Assembly (NCBI GenBank): GCA_019925795.1
Contig: CM034305.1
Location: 63,352,573 to 63,416,572 of the forward strand
Source of the DNA: Dendrobium chrysotoxum
Taxonomy: Eukaryota > Streptophyta > Magnoliopsida > Asparagales > Orchidaceae
DNA length: 64,000 nt
Direction of reading: 5' to 3'
The notes beneath the pieces were generated by a model that did not search any database, was not told where the DNA came from, and was given only the letters and a program-made list of their open reading frames with translations. Shown here in pieces: positions 55,241-64,000 of the stretch. Made by a program: the position numbers and the translations under genes. Every line of letters begins with the position of its first letter. Positions within the stretch are counted from its first letter, which is position 1.

Positions 55241-55800
55241 TGTGCATCATAGGTTAGAGTTTACCTCAGAGCTTACCTTGGCAGGCGGATCTGGCGAACA
55301 AGGATGCGGATTCAGTGATTCTTCTAACTGAGCAATAGCCAAATCCACATCAGGATTTGAAATAGGCCTCCACCAACTCGAAGGGGTGGAACCATGGTGC
55401 CTAGGAAGGTCACCCACAGCTATGGAACCGAAATCCAACTAAAACCTTTAGAATAAAATGCATAGGAGCTAGGTCAGAGGAAAAAAAGATTTAGATAACT
55501 TCCCTGAGCAGATCGAAGGAGCGGAAGTTGAAATCCAGGGCTGCAAAGGAAGAGGCAGAAGTCGGTTGCTTTTTCTGACCTGATCCACACACGAGATCCC
55601 ACCATCTAGACGAAGGAGCAGGGAAAGAGGATCGAGGATCGGATGCTTGCCCCGACTTGATTCGCGCAAGTGAGACCCCACCATCCCGATGAAGGAAGCA
55701 GGAGAGGACACCACGAAGGGAAACCCTAGTAGCGTCGAACCACTTTGCACGGCCTCAACACAACTATGAACTCACCAACAACAACCATCTAGATGGTAGG
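55241..55800 (-). other. GC-rich exon-like stretch, unassigned
   Basis: The minus strand has an open stretch 55438-55277 (LDFGSIAVGDLPRHHGSTPS; WWRPISNPDVDLAIAQLEES; LNPHPCSPDPPAK) ending in a splice-donor-like AAG/GTAAGC at about 55274. GC content is well above its surroundings. Another frame (55750-55469) lies upstream. I recognise no domain. It could be the first exon of a host gene, a captured fragment, or LTR leader. The ATG is not clear. Confidence 0.4.
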
Positions 55801-55808
55801 AGGGAACC

Positions 55809-56315
55809 TTTTTTTTTAGTTAAGCTCATTTATGTGCGGGATTTCATATCATTATTACAAGGTTCTTAAGAGGAATCCAAAGCCCACTACTGCTTCAAGA
55901 GCTATAGTCAAAATGAAATTAAAAATCTATAGAACACATGATCCCAAACTAAGATACTAAAAAAATTTAGTAAAGAAACTAACAGGCAAAAAGCCAAAGC
56001 CCAAAAAATGGAAGAAGAAACAACTCCTAGAGAAAATATTAGCAATGGAAAACATCTATCACAAAATTATGAACCACCGAGAACATCCAAAGAAACTGCA
56101 TAAATAACTGCAAGACCACCAGCAAATACTCCCCAACAGAGCAAGAAACTAGCAGGTAAAATCAAAGAAAGCTCATAGAAAATTAGAGAAAACAAAAGTT
56201 AGAAAACCCACAAATAATGAAGAGATATCAACACAAATAAAGGAAATACCACACAATCACAACCAGCCAATAGGCCAACCAACACACAACGATTAAACCA
56301 TCCTACTTTCATATC
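55809..56315 (-). mobile_element. LINE 'K', 3' UTR-only copy
   Basis: T-run (55809-55817), a diverged terminus, then TTACAAGGTTCTTAAGAGGA, ATCCAAAGCCCACTACTGC and TTCAAGAGCTATAG, the L1 3' core. Followed by A/C-rich UTR sequence to about 56315. No target duplication found. Confidence 0.75.
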
Positions 56316-56566
56316 ATACTTATAAGTTTAGGGTCCTCTAAGAAGAGGCATGTGTTCATTGTAATATTTCTCTTCAGAAGCTTTTTGTGCTCAAATTATC
56401 TATGAAAAATAGCAAGAAAGCATTATAAGTTCTATAATATTTCTATGCCATATATAAGTAAATGCCCAATGAGAAATAAGCTAATGTCCATTATTTTAGA
56501 TTAAAAAATACTTTTATATGTAACTATATAATTAGAATTTTTATGTATTTTAAAGTTTTGCATGTA
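56316..56566. other. AT-rich spacer
   Basis: Nothing recognised. Confidence 0.6.
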
Positions 56567-57183
56567 GGGGCTGCAAACGAATCGAGCTGAGCTGAGAGGT
56601 GCTTGTTCTCGTTTGAGCTCATTTATTATCAGTTTGATTTGAGCTAAATTCAATTTTTTGTGTTTGTGTTCAAGCTTTGTTCATTTAGAATGATAGATAT
56701 TCATATTTGATTTGTATTTGTATTTGATTCATGTTTAGTTCATTTAGTACTTATCAAGCTTATCACATACAAGCCTTATCAAGTCTACTAAGAATTACCT
56801 AGATCCAATTCATAAACATATCTAACGAGTATTTTGACCTACTTTAAAAAGCCCATTCAAGAACATATCTAGCAATTATTTTTTGAGCTACCAAGGGAGG
56901 CCGTTGACAAACAAACAAGCTCAGAAAATGATTCTTCTTATAAACTAAACACATTAAATAAACAATCCAGCAAACATGAACAAATAACTCATGTTCATGA
57001 ATAAATTCATTACATAAAAAATACAACTAAGTTTTTATAAAATAAGAACTATTAATTATAATAAAACTAAAAATTATGTGAAAATATATAAAATAAAGTT
57101 TTAATCAAGCTTCTTATAGAGCTTTATATCGACCTTCTTATTGAGTTTGTTCAAAAGCTTTAATTGATATTATTCATGAATAT

Positions 57184-58899
57184 TTTTTTTTTTTTTGGGG
57201 GGAAAACCCCTCGGCGGGGGCCTACGTGTTAATAAAGGTAAAATTACAAGGTCCTTAAAGGGCCCACAAGCTCACTACTGCTCAAAAGAGCTACAAAAAG
57301 AATCAAAAAAGAAGAAAAACCTAGGAGCTCGAGGTCCCTGCTAAAGAAACAGTACAAAATAACCTAGGGTTATTCTACGGTGCACAAGATCAAGCACCCA
57401 AAAAGAGAGAGCAGTCCAAAACGGAATGAACCAAACCTGCATCTCACCAAAATCAAATCTTTGCAATTCCACAAGTACCTGGTTAACTCCAGAGTGGCCT
57501 TCTAGTTCAAAAAAATTGGGGAACGGATCTTCCAATCCAAGAAATAAATGGTAAAACAATTACCAGGCATATAAGAACCCTGCAAAAAAGGGAGCACAAC
57601 CTGCAAAAGGAGGATAACAGCAAACCAGAAAAGAAAAAAAGGTCAACTGGCAAAGCCAGCCAAGCACGGGTGATTAGTAAAAACCAACAATACTAGGACT
57701 AAGATAACAAAGAAATCAGTGAAAAGAAAAGTAACAGGGACCAGCAGGGGTGCTGGAGTAAAGACCAACCCAAGCACCAACAGACACAGCCGCCCAAGCT
57801 CCGAGTCCAACACCAAAAATCTCAAAGGTACAGCACAGAAAACTCCAGCAATACATGTACTCAACTAAAAAAAGCTCACACAACCAGAAATGCACCAGCA
57901 TAAAATAGCAAACAAGCACCGATCAACCTAAGAGCCAAAATAGAGGGAAAAGATAATGAAATAAATACACATAATCAACTCAGCACAACAGCGGCAATAC
58001 AACAGCACAAGAAGAAATTGAGCAACCAACCACACAGCTAATACAACAATAACTAAAATTAATGAACCAAATAGAGGAAACCAATTTTATCCAAATGTAA
58101 TAACCCACGAAGAGGAGCAGGGATAGCAGAACCAATGTCAGTGAAGCAGTTCAGCCGGCAGCCCCACCGAGCTAGCCAAGCCGCACACTCATTAGCATAC
58201 TTACAAATGGGGCTAAACGAATAATTAAGGGATAGCAGCAGAGATTTAATCTCTTTAATCTTATAATAAAGAGCAGAATATCACACCGAATCCCCCTCCA
58301 TCAAGATAGAATTAAAGTTAAAACCAGAATTAGCCTCAATTAGTAAATTATCAAGATCAAGAGAAATACACACCTGAATGCCATAAAGAATAGCAGAGGT
58401 GATAGCCATGCAATCATTACCCTGACTAATCGGACCAGCAAAAGCAAACAGAAGATGACCATTATTATCTCTAATAGTGCCACCATAGCCCCCAGCATTA
58501 TCATAGCAACACCCATCCACATTTAACTTAATGAAATCCTTAGGAGGCTTAATCCAAAGTGTACAGGAAACATAAGGGTCATCATTCAAAGACAGGCCCA
58601 ACTCTTTCCCAACAAAGAGGTAATTTTTGAAGTTCTTAAAGGACATTAACTTCGCAGACTTGAGGGCACAAATTTTGTCTTTGACCCGCTGAATCACATT
58701 AAGATTGTTCATTTTGACATTGTTAAAAATAGAGTTGTTTCTTTCCAGCCAAATAAACCAAAGAATAATGCAAGGAATAACATTACGGATGTGCCCTTTA
58801 GACTTAGTGAACCAAGCATTCAGTAAAGACTTAAGAGACAGTTTACTATTAAAACAGTTCAACCGAAAAATATCATCAAAATACACCCAAGTACGGATA
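57184..58899 (-). mobile_element. L1-type LINE 'I', 5'-truncated
   Basis: Flanked by perfect 16-bp copies TATTATTCATGAATAT (57168-57183 and 58900-58915). T-run, then GGGGGGAAAACCCCTCGGCG, GGGGCCTACGTGTTAATAAA, TTACAAGGTCCTTAAAGGGC, AAGCTCACTACTGCTCAAAA. 3' UTR to about 58090; RNase H and the LERNNS linker to the right end. The cleanest L1 target duplication here, so a recent copy. Confidence 0.95.
58090..58899 (-). pseudogene. LINE I RNase H and linker
   Basis: 58886-58281 is open for 201 codons: YFDDIFRLNCFNSKLSLKSL, IILWFIWLERNNSIFN, KPPKDFIKLNVDGCCYDNAG, GGTIRDNNGHLLFAFAGP, then CMAITSAILYGIQVC and LLIEANSGFNFNSI. A stop near 58280 follows, then SPICKYANECAAWLARWGC. The first Asp (NVDG) is present, but the AE position reads AIT and the ETD position reads EAN, as in LINE B. 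So RNase H is probably inactive in this subfamily even where the frame is open. Left of 58090 is 3' UTR. Confidence 0.85.
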
Positions 58900-59075
58900 T
58901 ATTATTCATGAATATAAATGAGCAGAACACATAGCTATTCAAACTTGTTTATTTAACAATTTAGCATCTTAAAATATGTCAAACTTATTTGATTACTTAA
59001 ATAAATAATCATGAACGAGCAGTAATTGATCACCAGCCACAATTAGTAGCTTGACGAATGCTCGGTTCATTTGTA

Positions 59076-59797
59076 GTTTTATTTGTAGACAAATAAGTGG
59101 TAGTTTAGATTAACATAATAAAGCCTTAACCGACACTGCAATACTCTTATTAGTCATCATGCGACTAACTATCAATCTTTAGGACAAGAAATTGACCGTG
59201 AAGAACCAGCTGCCTCAATTTGAAAGAAATTTTTATTGAGAGGTGAGATACCGACTCTGTTAGCTCAACCTGAGCCACCATTTGACATTGACTTTAAAAT
59301 GGAAATTTGTTAGGATATCTTGATACAAAGTATATCTAGATGGGCTTGAAAATTCTTCAATTTGCTTTGAGATTAGTGTGGAACAAATTCTTTAAATGCA
59401 GCACTAATTACTTTATCAAGTATGTCATGTTTATAAAGTTTACATGGCAGGCATATAAGTTGGAGAATGAGGAATATTGAAGAGTTGTTGGAGGACTTGT
59501 TTTGGAGGCATATAAGCTTTGTGTAACACATTATGATTTGTATATTTAATAATTTATTAAAGAGAGTGTATTGTTAGATTTGGTTGATAATTGCCCTTAT
59601 TTACCGCCAAAGTTTAAAAGAGCTTTGTATAAGCTTTAAATTATGAAGCATAGGGTTTGTGTCATATGAAACTTGCTAGAGCTTTGTAAAGCTTGCAGTA
59701 TAGTTAAAAAATCATTCTTATTTTGGAAAATCTATCGAATATACAAACAAATTCATCAAATATCCGTTCTTCAATTGGATTTTTATTTGCTGAAATC
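59076..59797. other. Spacer, no gene recognised
   Basis: Pieces such as RGEIPTLLAQPEPPFDIDF (near 59240-59300) are open but match nothing I know. AT-rich elsewhere. Confidence 0.45.
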
Positions 59798-59910
59798 TTT
59801 TTTTTTTTTTTGGCAAACTCATACACACAATATATATGCAAGCTTCGAACTCAAGACCTCTTTATTAGAAGCCAAAGCCCTCAACCAACCAAACAAGATG
59901 ACCTGCGTGT
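59798..59910 (-). mobile_element. tRNA-derived SINE 3
   Basis: Minus strand: A-box-like GTTTGGTTGGTTGAGGGC, B-box-like GGTCTTGAGTTCGAAGC, then TATATATTGTGTGTATGAG and an A-tail (T-run at 59798-59811 on plus). TGAAATC on the left and TGAAGTC (from about 59911) on the right may be the remains of a target duplication. Plus-strand frames over it (59673-60059) are chance. Confidence 0.7.
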
Positions 59911-59929
59911 TGAAGTCATTTAAATTGAC

Positions 59930-60618
59930 AAAAAACTATTCTCATGAATTTCTGACGGTTAATCCGCTTAGCCACCATAATATCCATTTTAAAGTGGCGA
60001 TCATGCATGGTCATTGCAACTACTGCCAAATTGGGGTTGTGTTTGTGGATTTCCACTAGGCTATCTAAATTTTTGATAGAAAATTGGCTAGTAATTTAAC
60101 GACGGATTTTTTGTTTGAACATTAGCCAATAAGCATAGTGATATTTTTCTAAAGACTATCATCTTGGCATTCTATTTTTTGTTTTGTATCGGCCATTTCC
60201 AATATGAAATTCACCATAAACTTATTCTTGAGATACTTTTGTCTATTTGTACTTCATTTTATGGCTCATAACTCGTTGAAACACTATAATGAGAGCCAAT
60301 ATGTTGTGCACACTCTCCGTGTGGTAGCTAAAACCAATATTTGGGTTGCAATCCCTTTAGATTCAAACAACTCTACATTTATCTAGTTTTAGGCATGCTT
60401 GATTTACGTTTTTAAAATGTGGACATCTAAACTTTCCCTCAAAACCAAAAAGATGTAATTAAGAAGCTACATACAAAAAATATTCAAATCACCTGAGAAA
60501 TTCATCAATTAATTCTTTTCTTACAGATAATACGTCTTTGATCTTTAACTTCAGATATCAGTACACTATATTTTTTTTCAAAAGTTAATCATATCACACA
60601 TTAATTATTTTTCTTTTT
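59930..60618. other. AT-rich spacer
   Basis: Nothing recognised; the 60-codon frame at 60204-60386 has no domain. Confidence 0.55.
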
Positions 60619-60673
60619 CTTAATCAATGCGTAGGCCCTATATGGATTTTCCCCAATAAATAAATAAATAAAG
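60619..60673 (+). mobile_element. 55-bp LINE 3' tail, plus strand
   Basis: TTAATCAATGCGTAGGCCCT, ATATGGATTTTCCCC and an AATAAATAAATAAATAAA tail match the terminus of the L1 family (TTAATTAACACGTAGGCCCC, GGGGTTTTCCCC). It is an extreme 5' truncation, identifiable only by comparison with the other tails. Confidence 0.7.
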
Positions 60674-62338
60674 TACTAAGAAATATGAATTGTATGCATA
60701 TAGTAAAAATTTTACTAATTCTTACTTGTCACATAAATTTGTTTTTAAAATCAACCATATCATCAAAATAATATTGGATCCTTCTATGCATATTTATTAG
60801 TTGTATTCATATAGACAAAATAATAACTTATTTAAAATGAAACTAGATTTTAATCTATAAAAAAATAAATATTTATTGTAACACATAAAAAAGCATGCTT
60901 ATTTGATTATCTTCTAATGTTGAACAACACAATAATGTTAAAAAATCTTGGATCATGATCAACTCATCTTTGACTAATTTCGTAATATTCAAACCATCTT
61001 TGACATATGCCTTATTCGAATCTTCTTTAAATAGATTGATCATAATTGGTGAAAGGTCAAAGAAGGGTTGAATAAGGCTATAACACATCAATGATGAATC
61101 AAATATTGCACATTTATGAATTGAAGAAATTATGAATCTCATCCTATCGGCCAATCATTTAGGAAAATTGAGCGAATAACATTCAAAAAAATTTCAATCA
61201 TGATTCAAAGATTGTTAATATTGTTCGACTTTTATTTAATCATCATTCTTACCGTGAATGTGGTTAGAAATAGCTCTAACATGACAATTAGCATCCAAAC
61301 TGAAGTCTAATGGCAAATGATCTTAGGGCTTAGAGTGCAAAGTCTATTTTCAATCCTAAATGGTAAAGTGGAAATTTGCACTAACCTCAAAGATAATGAA
61401 TAGATCGAGATCATTGCTATGAATATTTGCTACAGACTAAAGAGGTATGCGATCTACAATCTTCAGAAATAGAAAATGTGATATGAAGAAAAAGGGTTAG
61501 GGAGCTACTGGGATTGAAAGGTCACATAACTATTCCGTGAGGGTTCTGACTCTATTTATTAAAATGTACGGGTATTTTGATCAAAATGAAACTTTCAGGC
61601 ATATTTCTCCAAGAAACTAAAATTCTCCTATTTGGGATAATATGTGATATATAAAGTCAACTTCTCCTAACAAATTGCATAAAATTACTCTATTAATAAC
61701 ATTAGTGAACTTCTGAAACTTTAAAAACTTTAGCATAATTAAACAGGCCGTCTAAGCCATTTAATAATCTACATCAATTCATTCAAATAACCAAATCATT
61801 AAGTTCAGATATTACTCCTATTTGATTCTGTTTTCAATTTTCAGCTATTGACAAATATAAATTTAGTTGATTACATGATTATCATAAGCTCTTTTCGTAA
61901 TTATTCTATTTAATATTGGCAATTCAGCAGCAGCAGTAGCAATCAATCATGCAGGCTTTGCTAGTTATTCAAATGAGTTTTCTTCTTTTATTCAAGTGTT
62001 GTAAATGGTGAACATGGGATGAGCAGTCTACAAGCTTCTTTATAATTTTTTGCTCTCATATTAAGACCAGGTTGGAATGGTTGATGCTGGACTAGTTGAG
62101 CTATTTAGTTGTTGCTTGCTTGAATCAGTAAATCTTAACTTGGAAAAAATGAACTAGTGGGCATTATAACATCCAAGCACTATATTTTATCTACTAGCTT
62201 AGTTCAAATCTGAATTTATTGGATGGTAATGAAGTGTCTTTTATATCATAGTTCTAACTCAATTGATGTGCCCAATGATTTTAACATTGGTGCCTATAAG
62301 TTTGATTCTTATTTGCATCATGATTTTAGTATAATTAT
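60674..62338. other. AT-rich spacer
   Basis: A 93-codon minus-strand frame (60873-61154, with DGLNITKLVKDELIMIQDFL) has no domain I recognise. Nothing else to report. Confidence 0.5.
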
Positions 62339-62766
62339 TGTTGGGAATAAAATCACACAACAGAAAAACAAACAAGAAAAGAGGAAAAAATAATAAAAAT
62401 GAACACTGGGATTTAACGTGGAAAAACCCAAAATCATGGATGAAATTCATTATGAAAATGGGAGAAAATTTACAGATTTCTCTTCTCACACTCTCTTCTT
62501 GTCACTTTTTTCTTCTCACACCATTTCATAGTCATAATAGACAAAGAGACACATTTCTATTACACAAAAGACACAACCTTTCAAGTGAAATAATAAGAAC
62601 AAGAAAGAAAAACTACTCATCCCGACTCGTAGCTCCGCGGTGCTGCACCTATAGCGCTTCAGTGTTGAATTCTTTGATTTATTAGAGAAACATGTATTTT
62701 CATTAATTTGCTTGTCACTAAAAAAAAGTCCTTTTATTTTGAGTCTTAATTTTGGGTGTGTTCCCA
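62339..62766 (+). mobile_element. Possible copia-type solo LTR
   Basis: Begins TTGTTGGGAATAAAATCACA and contains TTTAACGTGGAAAAACCC, a phrase common in plant copia LTRs, and ends near GTGTGTTCCCAC, the inverse of the start. No flanking duplication could be matched, so the ends are uncertain. Confidence 0.4.
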
Positions 62767-63584
62767 CTTAAAATATTTTTACCATGGGTGGATTATAATA
62801 AGCTAGGCCGCCTTCATTGATAATTTTGGAGTGTTAATGGAGGTTTGCATGTTGTAATTCTTCTCGGTGGTGATGAGTTTATTTTTTACATTTTGGAACT
62901 AGTTTTTGAAATTAACATCTATTCAGCAACAGACTTTCTTTGAAAATTATATAAGATTGTAAGTTCCATTATATGGTTAGGGACTTAGGTTTACACAATA
63001 CTGAAGTTTTACATGTCAGTCAATCAATTGATCATGGAGTTGCATGCAAATTCAACTTGGCAAAGCCATAACTCTTGCCAAAGCAGCTGAGAATTTTAGC
63101 ATCATAATTAAATGTCAACTTTTTCAGAAGACCGTGGAGTTGGATGATGCTTCTAAAGAAAATTCAAGCAATATTAAAGACATCAAAGGTGTTCTCACAA
63201 TCTGCAAAATGCAATATTTTTTTGAAGCGATTAACCCATGTTTGGTTCAAGGCAGGCATAATACAAAGTTTAGGCTCAGATCTTCTCAAAGAGATTTAAG
63301 AATTGGTAACCAGTATAGAGCCCAATGATTATTGAAGCTCCTCTGTACATTTGACTTATGGGATATTTTCCAATCTAGCGATAAAACTCTTATCAAATTT
63401 TGGGCTGATAGAAATATGATTCCGACAATGCAGGAATTTTATCTCTTCCCATATGTCTCAGGCCCCCAATGTGGTTTCTTTTTATTGGTTGTTTCCTACT
63501 ATAGGTGCTAGGAATGCATAATTGATTCCCTTCAATTAAATGTCCATGTTATTTTGAGTAATCTAGTTTGCATGTGCACCGTAC
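62767..63584. other. Spacer with an unassigned frame
   Basis: A 94-codon plus-strand frame, 63044-63328 (MQIQLGKAITLAKAAENFSI; KENSSNIKDIKGVLTICKMQ), is balanced in composition and could be an exon or TE relic; I do not recognise it. No start, splice or repeat context supports a gene. Confidence 0.4.
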
Positions 63585-63773
63585 CCAACAACACAACATC
63601 AAACCTTTATCCCACTACATGAGGTCGGCTACATGAATTTTTTTTCTCCATTATGTCCTTTGGAGAGACAAATTCTCATTTAAATCTAATAAAGAAAGTC
63701 CATTTCTAATATTTTCCAACCAAGTGTTTTTCGGTCTACATCTACCTTTCTTAACATAAGCTAAATCTAATAC
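63585..63773 (-). mobile_element. RTE-clade LINE 3' fragment, copy 3
   Basis: Plus strand CAACAACACAACATCAAACC, TTTATCCCACTACATGAGGT, CGGCTACATGAATT and then the reverse of the C-terminal region, matching copy 1 over its last ~185 bp (through TTCTTAACATAAGCTAAATC). The tail is shorter and more diverged. It stops at the start of an LTR-like sequence. Confidence 0.85.
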
Positions 63774-64000
63774 TGTAATAGCTCAAACTCTTAACTATTG
63801 AGATATTGTCCGCTTAATTTGGCCTAAGGGCCTCACGATTTTATCTTGTTGGTGTAACTTCCTAGGAGGTCACTCATCCCAGGATTTCTATTGGATGAAC
63901 ACACTTAATTGTGGAGTTTCTTAATGAACCTATAACCATTACATCAAAAGGTGCATCGATGTTTAAGAGTTTTTCATCTTTTACTTAACCGATTTTGCAA
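63774..64000 (+). mobile_element. Partial gypsy-type LTR at the right edge
   Basis: TGTAATAGCTCAAACTCTTA, TTGTCCGCTTAATTTGGCCT, AAGGGCCTCACG and AGGAGGTCACTCATCCCAGG are phrases typical of plant gypsy LTRs, and the TGTAATAG start fits an LTR 5' end. It runs off the window, so it cannot be told whether it is solo. Confidence 0.55.

Larger units (their letters stand above)
56567..59075. mobile_element. Decayed hAT-like element carrying LINE I
   Basis: Left end TAGGGGCTGCAAACGAATCG; right end reverse-complemented ATAAAACTACAAATGAACCG. They align with G-to-A differences at the tip, as for an old methylated copy. Between are GCTTGTTC, AGCTCA and GAGCTG words. No clean 8-bp duplication. Without LINE I the element would be ~800 bp. 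Related ends at 14906 and 23131. Confidence 0.4.

Noticed and set aside
59673..60059. 128-codon plus-strand frame
   Set aside because: Runs across SINE 3 and its A-tail; no domain, chance frame.

Overview
The window looks like AT-rich, repeat-dominated nuclear DNA of a flowering plant. I base this on plant-type L1 LINEs (DUF4283 and CCHC in ORF1, zinc-binding and RNase H domains in ORF2), Ty1/copia and Ty3/gypsy remnants (Tat and chromovirus types), tRNA-derived SINEs, hAT, Mutator-like and Harbinger-like miniature elements, and a canonical MIR156 hairpin. I cannot name the species. I see no intact conventional host protein gene. The only host gene I can support firmly is MIR156 (+, hairpin 20438-20526). 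A CCA1/LHY-like coding fragment sits inside an LTR element, and a GC-rich exon-like stretch near 55.3 kb is unassigned.

Layout. 1-2690: 5' half of an L1-type LINE (A, minus). 2697-5640: foldback MITEs, a SINE split by a Mutator-type MITE, short duplications. 6330-12000: a decayed Tat-type gypsy element (minus; gag, protease, RT, second RNase H) cut by a solo LTR (8924-10351) and a hAT MITE (7160-7699). 12211-14419: LINE B. 16402-18897: an RTE-clade LINE (+) with a 16-bp target duplication. 18914-25300: mostly AT-rich spacer holding MIR156 and a SINE. 25311-37605: four LINE copies in a row, all minus (C, D, E, F). E and F carry ORF1 joined directly to the 3' UTR with no ORF2. 38974-45627: a decayed ~485-bp tandem repeat split by LINE G (itself split by a nearly pristine RTE copy with a 700-codon open frame) and by a ~1.2-kb Harbinger/Tourist-like element. 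46500-48917: a pol-less chromovirus LTR element containing the CCA1/LHY-like fragment. 49440-50318: a decayed gypsy gag/RT (minus) with a short LINE inserted. 51480-54330: a copia remnant (+) split by a hAT MITE and a LINE tail. 54690-55040: gypsy integrase fragment (minus). 55809-59075: LINE tails and a hAT-like relic with LINE I nested in it. 59798-64000: a SINE, a 55-bp LINE tail, a possible copia LTR, an RTE tail fragment, and a gypsy-like LTR running off the end.

Target-site duplications (TSDs) found by reading the flanks give a relative order. LINE G entered the tandem repeat before the RTE entered LINE G. The SINE preceded the MITE inside it. The copia element preceded its hAT and LINE insertions, and the Tat element preceded its solo LTR and hAT MITE. 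The sequence points of most interest are the ORF1-only LINEs E and F, the CCA1/LHY-like capture, the intact-looking RTE RT frame, and the marked minus-strand bias of L1 copies.
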